The notes: generated by a model not told the origin, from the letters alone. Positions 46,150 to 55,540 are shown, counted from the first letter of the stretch. The stretch: DNA of 64,000 bases from JANQIV01 sp050117315 (GCA_050117315.1 JASFMY010000018.1:6352-70351), one strand, 5' to 3'. Numbers and translations are program-made.

Positions 46150-47380
46150 AGAATCTGTTGAATATAAAATAAATGATAAGTTTGATTTTACAATCTTCGT
46201 CCCGGTTATTGTGCTTATTATTTCCGGTCTTGTTGCCATTTATAGTTCTACGTTAAATCACCCGACTGCATCAGGTAATTTTAACAAGCAGTTGATCTGG
46301 TCAATAATTTCTATAGTTGTATTTTTTGCTGTCTATTATCTACCCCCTCTAACCTTTAGATTTTCGTCTCTCCCGATTTATTTGACATCTATAATTCTGT
46401 TATTTATAGTTATTTTTATAGGCTCAAGGGTTTCCGGTGCAAAAAGCTGGATTTCTTTCGGCTCTGTCGGTTTTCAGCCTTCTGAATTCGCAAAAGTAGG
46501 TTTAATACTATATTTGGCGTATTGGCTAACTAAAAAGAAACGGGATATTAATAAAATCCAAAATTTATTAATGGGTTTTGCAATAGGGCTGCTGCCGATA
46601 TTATTGATTATGCTTCAACCCGATATGGGAACCGCACTGGTCTTCGGTTTCATTTCTCTTGCAATGATATTTTGGGCCGGTATTAGTTTGTTCGGGTTGT
46701 TTATAGTACTTTCTCCCGCATTGGTTATTTTTGCTTCTTTATTCGGAACAGTTGCTCATATTGTTTCACTATTATTTGTAATCTTTGCCCTGGTTCTATT
46801 CAAAAGAAATTTATTTATAAGCGGAACAATATTTGTAGCGAACATGGCTGCAAGCTATTTCTTTGATTTTGCAGTAGGTCTTTTACAACCACACCAGCAG
46901 AAAAGAATTTTTTCATTTATTAATCCTTATTCCGACCCTCTAGGCAGCGGTTATAATTCACTTCAGGCAAAAGTAGCAATCGGATCGGGCGGTTTATTCG
47001 GCAAAGGATTTTTAGAAGGAAACCAAACTCAGCTCAGGTTTATCCCTGCGCAGTGGACGGATTTTATATTTTGCGTTATAGGTGAAGAGTTTGGTTTTAT
47101 CGGAAGCTTAATAGTTATAACCATGTTTATGATTCTTTTTTTAAGAATGGTAAAATTGGCCTCGAGTGCAAAAGACGGTTTCAGCAGTTTGATTGTTGTG
47201 GGAATACTCACATTATTTTTTGCTCATTTTGTAATAAATATAGGAATGAATACCGGGATTGCCCCGGTAATAGGCATTCCCTTACCTTTTCTTAGTTACG
47301 GGGGAAGTTCATTACTGGTAAATATGATACTACTCGGCATAACATTAAATATATATAAAAACAGGGTTACACATACATAA
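46142..47380 (+). CDS. rodA: Rod-shape-determining peptidoglycan polymerase RodA
   Basis: A 412-residue SEDS-family protein with about ten membrane helices. The family signatures include GAKSWISFGSVGFQPSEFAK (about 100-119), LLIMLQPDMGTALVF (about 154-168), the catalytic Asp region with W-T-D-F-I-F near 305, and the C-terminal IGIPLPFLSYGGSSLLVNM (about 377-395). RodA is the glycosyltransferase that polymerises lipid II. It overlaps mrdA and is 10 bp from pyrF. FtsW is the paralogue; the operon favours RodA. Confidence 0.95.
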   Translation: MIKESVEYKINDKFDFTIFVPVIVLIISGLVAIYSSTLNHPTASGNFNKQLIWSIISIVVFFAVYYLPPLTFRFSSLPIYLTSIILLFIVIFIGSRVSGAKSWISFGSVGFQPSEFAKVGLILYLAYWLTKKKRDINKIQNLLMGFAIGLLPILLIMLQPDMGTALVFGFISLAMIFWAGISLFGLFIVLSPALVIFASLFGTVAHIVSLLFVIFALVLFKRNLFISGTIFVANMAASYFFDFAVGLLQPHQQKRIFSFINPYSDPLGSGYNSLQAKVAIGSGGLFGKGFLEGNQTQLRFIPAQWTDFIFCVIGEEFGFIGSLIVITMFMILFLRMVKLASSAKDGFSSLIVVGILTLFFAHFVINIGMNTGIAPVIGIPLPFLSYGGSSLLVNMILLGITLNIYKNRVTHT

Positions 47381-47390
47381 AAGGTAAAAG

Positions 47391-48203
47391 ATGAAAGCTA
47401 TTGACAAACTCAGGAAAAAAATAAAGGAACAGAAGCACATTTGTGTCGGGCTTGATACCGACATAAACAAGATACCGTTACATCTTCAAAGCCGGAAGAA
47501 TGCCGTCATTGAGTTTAATAAATTGATTATTGAATATACAAAAGAGAACTGTGCAGCATATAAAATTAATTTTGCCTTTTATGAATGCAGGGGGTTAGAT
47601 GGAATCAAAGAGTTGGAAGCAACTATTAAAATGATTCCTGAAGATATCTTAATAATTGCAGATGCTAAAAGGGGAGATATAGGCAACACCTCCAGGATGT
47701 ACGCCAGCGCTGTGTTTGATTACTATAATTGCGATGCAATTACGTTGCATCCCTATATGGGGTCGGATTCTATTTCACCCTTTCTCAAATATGAAGATAA
47801 ACTAAATTTTATTTTAGCGTTAACTTCAAATAAAGGTGCAAACGATTTTGAAAAACAAGAATTGCGAAAAGGTGGAAAATTATTTCAGCTTGTTATAAAA
47901 AAAACAGTTGAATGGAACACGAGTAACAATTGCGGTTTCGTTGTTGGCGCTACCCAGCCCGAGGAACTTGAAGAAAATATCGATTTGTTAGAAAAACTTC
48001 CTGTTCTGCTTCCCGGTGTTGGTGCCCAGGGTGGCGACATGGAAGAAATAGTTAGAATTTTCCAGAAGAATATTCATAATGATTTTCTGATTAATATAAG
48101 CAGGGGACTGATCTATGCGGACTCATCTGAGAATTTTGCGAAAAAAGCAGGTGAATTGTTGATTGATTCTAACAATAAAATAATGCAAATAATCAACAAT
48201 TGA
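47391..48203 (+). CDS. pyrF: Orotidine 5'-phosphate decarboxylase, type 2
   Basis: A 270-residue enzyme. The N-terminal CVGLDTDINKIP (18-29) and the catalytic D-x-K-x-x-D motif at Asp 91, Lys 93 and Asp 96 (in ADAKRGDIGNTS) are intact. LLPGVGAQGGDM (about 205-216) is the phosphate-binding end of the barrel. The length and motif spacing fit the longer type 2 family. It makes UMP. It is 10 bp from rodA, so it is the last gene of the purine/cell-shape operon. Confidence 0.93.
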   Translation: MKAIDKLRKKIKEQKHICVGLDTDINKIPLHLQSRKNAVIEFNKLIIEYTKENCAAYKINFAFYECRGLDGIKELEATIKMIPEDILIIADAKRGDIGNTSRMYASAVFDYYNCDAITLHPYMGSDSISPFLKYEDKLNFILALTSNKGANDFEKQELRKGGKLFQLVIKKTVEWNTSNNCGFVVGATQPEELEENIDLLEKLPVLLPGVGAQGGDMEEIVRIFQKNIHNDFLINISRGLIYADSSENFAKKAGELLIDSNNKIMQIINN

Positions 48204-48282
48204 GATTTGCAATTATTATAAATTTTATCCTATATTAATTAGTATAATCATATCCTTCTTTAGCCAAATACAAAACGCCAGG

Positions 48283-49782
48283 GTGGCAGAAAATAAATTA
48301 CGGGTTTTTCTGATGAGCAATTACAAATTCAATGAGCACCATTTATATGATATTTGGCAAAAACAAAATTTTAATAATAGTCTGCAAACATTATCCGGGC
48401 TTGATGTAACCGTACTGGACGTTGGCGAACTTGATTGTGATAGTGCCGGTCCCGACTTTAAACACGCCAGGATTAGGATAGGAAATTTAACATATGTAGG
48501 CGATATTGAAATTGATACGGATTATAGCGACTGGAAGTCGCACGGGCATAACATTGATAAAAAATATGATAAGCTTATACTTCACGTTTCTCTGTTCAAC
48601 AGAAATAAACAGCAATATGTTTATACCAAGGACGGAAGGAAAGTCCCCACGTTAAGTCTGCTGAACCATATTGATAAAGGTATTCTTAACAAGTTTAACG
48701 GTAATAAAAACCAAGCTGAAAACAGATTAAGCAACCAGTTGAAATGCTGCAGCGAAATTGAACATGTTGAAGAGAACATAAAAAGAAAATACATTTCCCA
48801 GTTGGGCATAGAACGGTTTGATAAAAAGTGTCGAAGGATTTTCAACAGGTTAAAAGAGCTTGTCTTTATAAATGAAAGAGAGATTAAAGAACCTGTAATC
48901 GGATATGACTTAACCGAAAGTTTTCAGCAAAGGAAGTTTACCCATGATGATTTTAAAGACAAAAAATTGTGGGAACAGGTCCTATACGAGATCGTTTTTG
49001 AAGCCCTCGGTTATTCGAAAAATAAAACTATTATGATGAGCCTTGCCCAATCTGTTAATTTAAGTTTTTTAGAAAAGCTTGGGAATGACACTATAAAAAT
49101 TGAAACCGCACTTTATAACATTGCAGGATTGTTACCGGATTCGGGGAAAATACCCGACGAAGAAACAAGCGACTATACAAAACTATTAAATGAAAACTGG
49201 GAGGATATAAAGACTGTTTATGACGGTCAGACTTTCTGCGAAACTCAATGGCACTTTTTCAAATTGCGTCCTCAAAACTTTCCAACCGTAAGAATAGCCG
49301 GAGGAGTAATTTTACTAAATGCCATCCTTTATGAAAATTTAATCCCGAAATTAATTAAGAAAGTAAAAGAGATACGGAAACTTAATGTATTAATCAACTC
49401 TTTGAGATCGTTATTTGTTATTAAGTCAAGAGGCTTTTGGCAGAAACACTATGTGTTTGACCAGCCTTCGCAAGGTGAAATTAAATATTTCATAGGCGCT
49501 TCCCGTGCTGATGAAATAGTAATAAATGTAGTCCTTCCTTTCTTATCTGTTTATTTTGACATTTTTGGAATGGAAGAATACTCTAAAAAAGTTTTGCAGC
49601 TCTACAATATTTATGACCAGCGAGTTGACAACAAAATTGTTAAAGACGTAGCGGAAAGCCTCGGTATGGAAGAATATTTAAAGAAAACAATTTATACGCA
49701 AGGTATGATTGAATTATTTAGAACCCGCTGTTCAAAAAACAAATGCCTGGAGTGTGAAATAGGTAAAGAGATTTTTGAATAA
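48283..49782 (+). CDS. DUF2851 family protein
   Basis: A 499-residue protein of unknown function. The N-terminal half carries the family pattern: LYDIWQKQNFN, the stretch SAGPDFKHARIRIGNLTYVGDIEI split around residues 54-80, and DWKSHGHNIDKKYDKLILHVSLFN. The C-terminus has a four-Cys cluster, with CSKNKCLECEIGK near 484-496, that could bind zinc or an iron-sulphur centre. It has no signal peptide. The GTG start is used here; the ATG at 48313 (residue 11) is an alternative. Its stop is one base from the convergent nuclease gene at 49784. DUF2851 is widespread in Bacteroidota; its function is unknown to me. Confidence 0.8.
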   Translation: MAENKLRVFLMSNYKFNEHHLYDIWQKQNFNNSLQTLSGLDVTVLDVGELDCDSAGPDFKHARIRIGNLTYVGDIEIDTDYSDWKSHGHNIDKKYDKLILHVSLFNRNKQQYVYTKDGRKVPTLSLLNHIDKGILNKFNGNKNQAENRLSNQLKCCSEIEHVEENIKRKYISQLGIERFDKKCRRIFNRLKELVFINEREIKEPVIGYDLTESFQQRKFTHDDFKDKKLWEQVLYEIVFEALGYSKNKTIMMSLAQSVNLSFLEKLGNDTIKIETALYNIAGLLPDSGKIPDEETSDYTKLLNENWEDIKTVYDGQTFCETQWHFFKLRPQNFPTVRIAGGVILLNAILYENLIPKLIKKVKEIRKLNVLINSLRSLFVIKSRGFWQKHYVFDQPSQGEIKYFIGASRADEIVINVVLPFLSVYFDIFGMEEYSKKVLQLYNIYDQRVDNKIVKDVAESLGMEEYLKKTIYTQGMIELFRTRCSKNKCLECEIGKEIFE

Positions 49783-49783
49783 G

Positions 49784-50392
49784 CTAGTTATTTTCGCCTT
49801 TTAGTTTACTTATTTCGTCCCTTAGTTTAGCGGCTCTTTCGTAATCTTCTTTTTCTATCGCTTCCCGGAGTTTATCCTGTAAAGTTGCCAGATTAGATTC
49901 GTCTTTTAAAGGTATTTTTTCTTCATCCCTTTCTTCCAAATCTGGTTCTAAATTTCCTTCAAACTTTTGATCTTCTCCTTCACCGGACGGTACAAAAGAA
50001 GCATATTTCATAACTTCTTCGGAAACATAAATGGGCGCTCCTGTTCTAACGGCTAGTGCAATTGCATCACTCGGTCTTGAATCAATTTGATTTTCGATTG
50101 AACTTGTTTCAATAATAATTTTAGCAAAGAAGGTATTGTCTTTTAATTCGTTTATAAAGACTTCCACAACCTGTGCGCCTACATCGTTTACAATACTTTT
50201 AAGCAAATCGTGTGTTAAAGGTCTAGGCGGTTTTATTCCTTCTATTTCCAATGTAATGGCCTGGGCTTCAAAAGCACCAATGATAATGGGCAGCCGTCTT
50301 ACCCCGTAAGTTTCCTTCAATAAAAGAGCATAAGCCCCTCCGGTTGAGGGGCTTGATGATAATCCTACTATTTCAACTAAAACTTTGCTCAA
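49784..50392 (-). CDS. Bifunctional nuclease family protein (DUF151) with C-terminal UVR motif
   Basis: A 202-residue protein. Residues 1-135 form a DUF151 domain: LPIIIGAFEAQAITLEIEG, RPLTHDLLKS and SRPSDAIALAVRTGAPIYVSE are the conserved blocks. After an acidic linker (about 137-165), residues 166-197 resemble a UVR motif, KLREAIEKEDYERAAKLRDE, like those that contact UvrB or Clp proteins. DUF151 proteins have reported DNase/RNase activity in one plant example; the bacterial role is not settled. It follows etfA by 6 bp on the same strand. Confidence 0.85.
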   Translation of the reverse strand: MSKVLVEIVGLSSSPSTGGAYALLLKETYGVRRLPIIIGAFEAQAITLEIEGIKPPRPLTHDLLKSIVNDVGAQVVEVFINELKDNTFFAKIIIETSSIENQIDSRPSDAIALAVRTGAPIYVSEEVMKYASFVPSGEGEDQKFEGNLEPDLEERDEEKIPLKDESNLATLQDKLREAIEKEDYERAAKLRDEISKLKGENN

Positions 50393-50398
50393 TATTTT

Positions 50399-51367
50399 CT
50401 ATTCCTTTACTTTTTTTATCTCGTCTATAAGTGCCGGGACAACCTCAAAAACATCTCCGGCTATTCCGTAATCAGCAATCTGGAAAATGGGTGCATCTTT
50501 GTCTTTATTAACAGCAACAATATATTTGGACGATCTCATGCCCGCAAGGTGTTGAATTGCTCCGGAAATTCCAAGTGCAACGTATAATGTAGGAGAAACA
50601 GTTTTTCCCGTTTGTCCAACCTGTTCGTTGTGAGGTCTCCATCCGGCGTCTACAACAGCTCTTGAAGCCCCAACTGCCGCACCTAAACTATCAGCCAATT
50701 CTTCAACAAGGTTAAAATTCTCAGGTGTCTTTAAACCTCTTCCGCCGGAAACTATTACTTCGGCTTCTGCTACATCTAGCTTGCCTTCAGATTTTTTCAG
50801 CTCAATAACCTTTGCATTTAAATTTAGTTCCGATACTTCTTTTGTCTCAACTTCGGCATTGTTACCGGATAGTTCTCCTACTTTGTAAACATTCGGTCTT
50901 ATTGTAAATACTTTGTTCGCGGATTTTATTTTAACATTGATAAGAGCTTTACCTGCATAAACAGGACGCATTGCAATTATGTCATCACCGGATAAATCAA
51001 TACTGATACAGTCCATTGCAATACCGGCATCAAGCTTAACGGCTACTTTGGGAGCCAGATCTTTTCCCAGCGCAGTATTGCCGAAAACTAGAATATCAGC
51101 ACCGGTTTCTTTCGCATAATCTGCAACAATATCACCGTAAGCGCTCGATGAATAATTTTCAAGATTTGTGTTTTTGAAGTGTACTACTTTATTTATCCCG
51201 TAGTTTCCAATATTAGATAAATCTGAGATTTCATTGCCAATAGCAACTGCAACGGTCTCACAGCCGAATTTGGATGCAATATCACTGCCGGCTTTTGAAG
51301 CTTCGAGAGAGGCTTTTTTTATCTGCCCGTTCCTTTGTTCAATAAATACTAAAACTTTATTTGCCAT
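50399..51367 (-). CDS. etfA: Electron transfer flavoprotein subunit alpha
   Basis: A 322-residue ETF alpha. The C-terminal FAD-binding domain has the signatures GGRGLKTPENF (about 208-218), GASRAVVDAGW, QVGQTGKTVSPTLYVALGIS (about 248-267) and HLAGMRSSKYIVAVNKD. The N-terminal half is an adenine-nucleotide hydrolase-like domain. With EtfB it passes electrons from acyl-CoA dehydrogenases to the quinone pool. etfB lies 9 bp upstream, in the usual order etfB-etfA. No ETF:quinone oxidoreductase or bcd is in the window. Confidence 0.96.
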   Translation of the reverse strand: MANKVLVFIEQRNGQIKKASLEASKAGSDIASKFGCETVAVAIGNEISDLSNIGNYGINKVVHFKNTNLENYSSSAYGDIVADYAKETGADILVFGNTALGKDLAPKVAVKLDAGIAMDCISIDLSGDDIIAMRPVYAGKALINVKIKSANKVFTIRPNVYKVGELSGNNAEVETKEVSELNLNAKVIELKKSEGKLDVAEAEVIVSGGRGLKTPENFNLVEELADSLGAAVGASRAVVDAGWRPHNEQVGQTGKTVSPTLYVALGISGAIQHLAGMRSSKYIVAVNKDKDAPIFQIADYGIAGDVFEVVPALIDEIKKVKE

Positions 51368-51376
51368 GATAACCCC

Positions 51377-52123
51377 TTAAATTACTTTTGCTTCTTCTTT
51401 AAGTAAACGTATTAATTCAGGTACCGCACTTGCGTCGGTGCCGATAATTTTACCCGCTTGTTTTGGTGCAGGTTTTTTCATTTCTACTACTTCAATATAA
51501 CTTTCCGGAATTGCCGCATCTTTTTCTTCTATGGTTTTTCTTTTTGCTGCCATAATTCCTTTAAGTGAAGCATAGCGGGGTTCGTTCAACCCTTTTTGAG
51601 CAGTAATAACAGCAGGTAGAGAAGTTTCAACAATTTCTCTTCCGCCTTCAATTTCTCTTTCGGCAATAATTTTTTCACCGTCGAGTTTAAAATCAACAAC
51701 CACCGATACACAATTGTATCCCAGCATTTCTGCTGTTAATTGACCGACTATAGAATTATCGTAATCTACAGATTGTTTTCCAAAGAAAACAAGGTTGGCT
51801 TCCTGTGATTTTATTTCTTCGGCCAGAGCTTTTGCCACTGAAAACGAATCCGATTCTTGTTCGGTTTTCAAAAGCACTGCACTGTCGGCACCCATGGCCA
51901 GAGCTTTTTTTATTGTTTCTTTATTTGCATCGTTTCCAACACTAATAACAACAACTTCACCGCCTAAATTTTCTTTTGTTTTTAATGCTTCTTCAATAGC
52001 AAATTCGTCGTATGGATTTACAACAAATGTAACTCCGTTTGGATCAATAGACTTATTGTCACTGCCCACAGTAATTTTTGCTGCTGTATCCGGCACATGA
52101 CTAACGCAAACAACTATTTTCAT
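51377..52123 (-). CDS. etfB: Electron transfer flavoprotein subunit beta
   Basis: A 248-residue ETF beta with MKIVVCVSHVPDTAAKI (1-17), VNPYDEFAIEEALK (about 35-48), LGADSAVLL-like and YDNSIVGQLTAEMLGY (about 120-135), which bind AMP, and the signature LPAVITAQKGLNEPRYASL (about 164-182) that docks partner dehydrogenases. A strong ribosome-binding site, AAGGAGG, lies just before the ATG on the minus strand (about 52129-52135). It diverges from clpS across 122 bp that must hold both promoters. Confidence 0.96.
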   Translation of the reverse strand: MKIVVCVSHVPDTAAKITVGSDNKSIDPNGVTFVVNPYDEFAIEEALKTKENLGGEVVVISVGNDANKETIKKALAMGADSAVLLKTEQESDSFSVAKALAEEIKSQEANLVFFGKQSVDYDNSIVGQLTAEMLGYNCVSVVVDFKLDGEKIIAEREIEGGREIVETSLPAVITAQKGLNEPRYASLKGIMAAKRKTIEEKDAAIPESYIEVVEMKKPAPKQAGKIIGTDASAVPELIRLLKEEAKVI

Positions 52124-52245
52124 TAATCCTCCTTAGGTTCATAGGAATAATAATATTCATAATCAAATTGTGTGTGCAATATATTAAATTTTATTTTTTA
52201 TGTACAATTTTATAAATTTTAATGTGACTAATATTGTGAATTATT

Positions 52246-52533
52246 ATGAGCCAAGAACAAACTACAGGAATTGTAGAGCCGGAAATTAAGGATGAAACAA
52301 CTGTCGGTCTTCCGTTAAGTGTAATTTTATATAACGACGACTGGCACACTTTTGAAGAAGTAATTGCGCAGATAATAAAAGCAACAAAATGCTCTTTTGA
52401 AAAAGCAAGAGACTTAACTTTTGAAGTGCATGTTAAAGGCAAGGCAAATGTTTTTACGGGTGAAATAAGCGCTTGTTTGAAAGTCTCAGCAGTGCTTGAA
52501 GAAATTGCTTTACATACTCAAATAGAATCTTAA
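52246..52533 (+). CDS. clpS: ATP-dependent Clp protease adaptor ClpS
   Basis: A 95-residue ClpS. The core LSVILYNDDWHTFEEVIAQI (about 25-44) is the family signature; the usual N-D-D-Y appears as N-D-D-W. FEVHVKGKANVFTGE carries the His that helps bind N-end-rule residues. It delivers N-degron proteins to ClpA or ClpC with ClpP. No clp ATPase gene is adjacent, so it would act on one encoded elsewhere. Confidence 0.9.
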   Translation: MSQEQTTGIVEPEIKDETTVGLPLSVILYNDDWHTFEEVIAQIIKATKCSFEKARDLTFEVHVKGKANVFTGEISACLKVSAVLEEIALHTQIES

Positions 52534-52603
52534 TTTCCTTACTAACCTCGTATTTAATTACTATATTTATTTTTTATTTCAAAAATTTTACGAGATTATT
52601 TCT

Positions 52604-53686
52604 ATGCAGATTGGATTGGTCGGATTACAATTTTCAGGTAAAACCACTTTGTTCAATACACTCGCTGGACACGAGTTTGACCCGGCACATGCAATGAAAG
52701 AAGAAGCAACTTTGGAAGTTGTAAAAGTGCCGGACAAAAGGCTTGACAGGCTAACCGAAATGTTTAACCCCAAGAAAAAAGTAAACGCAACAATTGAAAT
52801 TTTTGACACGCCGGGTTTGCGGATGCAGGATGACGGTAAAGTTAAAATCACGACCCAGTTTTTAAATAACGTTAGAAATAACGATGCTTTATTCTACGTA
52901 ATCAGGCAATTTGAAGAAGAAACCGTTCCGCACCCGATGAACAGCATCGATCCTGCAAGGGATATTGAATTTTTAGAATCGGAATTTCTTCTTTCGGACT
53001 TAGCGTTTCTTGAGAGCAGGCTTGAAAAACTCAAAAAAGAAGTGATGAAATCCAAAGATGAAAAAATAAAAAAAGAACTGCCTATCCTAGAAAAATGCTA
53101 CGCATATATTGAAGAAGAAAAGCCTTTGAGAATTTTGAATCTCGATGAAAGTGATCTAAAATTACTTTCCGGCTACCAGTTATTGACTTTGAAAAAACTA
53201 GCCGTTGCAATTAATTTTGATGAGAGCTCAATTACTGAAAGTGATGAAATAGTGAAGGAGATTGAAAATAAATTTTTGGGTATCGGGGCGTATATTATTC
53301 CTTTCTCTGCAAAGATTGAATACGAGCTTTCATCTTTGGATGAAGAAGATAAAATAGAATTCATGGCTGATTACGGAATTACCGAATCGGCATTGGATAA
53401 GATTTTGCGGACTTCTTACGAAATACTGGGGCTGCAGTCATTTTTTACAGTGGGAGAAGACGAATGCAGGGCATGGACAATCAAAAAAAATTATACTGCC
53501 CAGCAGTCTGCCGGGGTAATTCACACAGATTTTTACAATAAATTTATAAGAGCAGAAGTTGTTAATTACGAGGATTTTGTAAAATACGGTTCATTTGCAA
53601 AATGTAAAGAAGAAGGTGTTTGGAGTTTGGAGGGTAAAGAATATATCACTAAAGACGGAGACATTTTAAACATCCGTCACAGTTAA
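52604..53686 (+). CDS. YchF/OLA1-like P-loop GTPase with DUF933 (TGS-like) C-terminus, divergent
   Basis: A 360-residue protein. G1 is GLQFSGKTTLFNTL (6-19), where typical YchF has G-L-P-N-V-G-K-S-T. G3 is FDTPGL (about 66-71). A helical coiled-coil insert lies at about 125-160. The G4 position reads AINFDE (about 203-208) where YchF normally has N-x-x-E. The C-terminal domain, FFTVGEDECRAWTIKKNYTAQQ and GVIHTDFYNKF, is clearly DUF933. YchF binds ribosomes and hydrolyses ATP. This copy is divergent enough that its nucleotide preference is open, and it may be a second paralogue besides a canonical YchF. Confidence 0.8.
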   Translation: MQIGLVGLQFSGKTTLFNTLAGHEFDPAHAMKEEATLEVVKVPDKRLDRLTEMFNPKKKVNATIEIFDTPGLRMQDDGKVKITTQFLNNVRNNDALFYVIRQFEEETVPHPMNSIDPARDIEFLESEFLLSDLAFLESRLEKLKKEVMKSKDEKIKKELPILEKCYAYIEEEKPLRILNLDESDLKLLSGYQLLTLKKLAVAINFDESSITESDEIVKEIENKFLGIGAYIIPFSAKIEYELSSLDEEDKIEFMADYGITESALDKILRTSYEILGLQSFFTVGEDECRAWTIKKNYTAQQSAGVIHTDFYNKFIRAEVVNYEDFVKYGSFAKCKEEGVWSLEGKEYITKDGDILNIRHS

Positions 53687-53723
53687 TTTTATTAATTTTT
53701 TATAAAAACTTATAAGGTGTAAC

Positions 53724-55181
53724 ATGTCAAAAGAAGCGATAGCAGGTTTAAAACCTGAACTGATTTGGGAGTACTTTTACGGGATATCTCAAGTGCCCAG
53801 GCCTTCAAAAAAAGAAGAAAAAATAAGAGCACATGTTAGAGAGTTCGCAAATAAAAACAATTTTCAATTTCAAGAAGACAAAGTCGGCAACATTGTAATA
53901 AAAATACCGGCAACAGAAGGAAAAGAAAACAGTCCCGTAGTTGTTCTGCAGGGCCATCTTGATATGGTTTGTGAAAAAAATAAAGGAACCGAGCACGATT
54001 TTGAAAATGACCCTATAGAGCTTATTAAAGATGGTGAGTGGATAAAGGCGAACGGTACAACTTTGGGAGCGGACAACGGAATAGGTGTAGCTGCTGCTAT
54101 GGCTGCTGCAACTGATAAAGAAGCTGTTCACGGTCCCCTTGAAATTTTATGCACGGTTGACGAAGAAACGGGTATGACCGGTGTTAGTGCACTGCAGCCG
54201 GGATTTATAACCGGCAGAATTTTGCTGAATATGGATAGCGAAGAAGACGGAGTCTTTTACATCGGCTGTTCAGGCGGTCAGGACACAATTGGAATTTATG
54301 AAATTCAATATACTGACCCAAAAGTTAATTTATTGCCTTACAAGTTGATGGTTACCGGATTAAAAGGAGGACATTCAGGACTGGATATACATCAAGGCAG
54401 GGCAAATGCAATTAAGTTATTAGCTCGCTTGCTATTAAGACTAGAAGAAGTAAAATATAAAATTGCAGATTTTGACGGCGGTTCTTTAAGGAATGCAATT
54501 CCGCGGGAAGCTGAAGTTACCTTTTTAATAAATCCCATAGATGAAAATGAAGTAAAAGAGATTATCCAAGAATTCATTGCCGATTCATTGCTTGAATACA
54601 AAAATATTGACGGCGGCTTGCATGTGAATTTTGAAAGAAAAGATAGTAAAATAAAAAAAGTATTCAGGAAGAAGTTTGCAAAAAAAATAATAAACACAAT
54701 CCTTGCAATGCCTCACGGAGTTTTGTCAATGAGTCCTGATATACCCGGTTTGGTTGAGACGTCAACAAATCTGGCAACAATAAAAATAGAAGGCGGTAAA
54801 TTAAGACTGGGCACGAGCCAGCGAAGTGCTATTGATGCTGCAAAGATGAATGCAGCCTATTCGGTAGCGGCAGTCTTAAGTTTATCTGACGCAGAAGTGG
54901 TTATAGGTGATGCTTACCCTGGCTGGCAGCCTAACATCGATTCGGAATTATTAAAAATTTCAAAAGAAGTTTATAAAAAAACATTCGGAAATGAACCTGA
55001 AATAAAGGCTATACATGCCGGACTTGAAACAGGTTTACTTGGTGCTAAATATCCGGGGATTGATATGATCTCATTCGGCCCTACTATACAAGGTGCTCAC
55101 TCACCGACTGAGAGGATTAATATAAAAGATGTTGAAAAATTTTATACACTTCTTAAAGCAATACTCGAAAAATTCGCATAA
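53724..55181 (+). CDS. pepD: Aminoacyl-histidine dipeptidase (PepD, cytosol non-specific dipeptidase)
   Basis: A 485-residue M20C metallopeptidase. Zinc-site regions are QGHLDMVCEKN (about 76-86), TLGADNGIGVAAAMA (about 113-127) and CTVDEETGMTGVSAL (about 143-157). GGHSGLDIHQGRANAI (about 215-230) begins the lid domain, and IHAGLETGLLGAKYPG (about 433-448) is near the third metal region. It cleaves Xaa-His and other dipeptides. It is followed by a bidirectional terminator. Confidence 0.93.
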   Translation: MSKEAIAGLKPELIWEYFYGISQVPRPSKKEEKIRAHVREFANKNNFQFQEDKVGNIVIKIPATEGKENSPVVVLQGHLDMVCEKNKGTEHDFENDPIELIKDGEWIKANGTTLGADNGIGVAAAMAAATDKEAVHGPLEILCTVDEETGMTGVSALQPGFITGRILLNMDSEEDGVFYIGCSGGQDTIGIYEIQYTDPKVNLLPYKLMVTGLKGGHSGLDIHQGRANAIKLLARLLLRLEEVKYKIADFDGGSLRNAIPREAEVTFLINPIDENEVKEIIQEFIADSLLEYKNIDGGLHVNFERKDSKIKKVFRKKFAKKIINTILAMPHGVLSMSPDIPGLVETSTNLATIKIEGGKLRLGTSQRSAIDAAKMNAAYSVAAVLSLSDAEVVIGDAYPGWQPNIDSELLKISKEVYKKTFGNEPEIKAIHAGLETGLLGAKYPGIDMISFGPTIQGAHSPTERINIKDVEKFYTLLKAILEKFA

Positions 55182-55184
55182 AAA

Positions 55185-55209
55185 AAGGCAGGTAAAGCCT
55201 GCCTTTTCG
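55185..55209. terminator. Bidirectional intrinsic terminator
   Basis: AAGGCAGG (55185-55192), loop TAAAG and CCTGCCTT (55198-55205) form a perfect 8-bp stem. A T run follows on the plus strand and a longer one on the minus strand (complement of the A run at 55179-55186). It ends pepD from the left and the 31-residue ORF from the right. Confidence 0.85.
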
Positions 55210-55217
55210 CTTATGTG

Positions 55218-55313
55218 TTAATCTGCGAATAATTCGCGCAAAAGCCTTTTGAATTTTCTCCAGAAAAGTAGAATAAACACCAGCATCGTTATCCAGATTG
55301 TAAAAGTTATCAT
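55218..55313 (-). CDS. Possible 31-residue single-pass membrane microprotein
   Basis: On the minus strand, ATG at 55313 opens a 31-codon frame ending in TAA at 55218. The peptide begins MITFTIWITMLVFILLFWRK, a strong transmembrane helix, followed by a basic segment FKRLLRELFAD that would lie in the cytoplasm (positive-inside). An AAAGG stands about 8 nt before the ATG. A terminator with a T run on this strand begins 8-9 bp after the stop. I see no motif that names it. Small helical partners of transporters look like this, but no transporter gene is adjacent. It is too short for most gene callers. Confidence 0.5.
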   Translation of the reverse strand: MITFTIWITMLVFILLFWRKFKRLLRELFAD

Positions 55314-55540
55314 ATCCAGCCTTTCATAAATTTTAACATATTATCGGAACAAACTGGTCAAAAATTTAACAAAAAATAATTAACTAAAGTTCACAGTTTT
55401 AGTAAGTTTTAACACATTAATTATAATATATTCGCATATTGATTTTTAAATAAAGTTCTCTTTTGGGCATATTGTAACAATAAACCAATTTTGGTAATTA
55501 CAAATTAGAATTAAAATTATAATTGAAAGTGATGTAGAGC

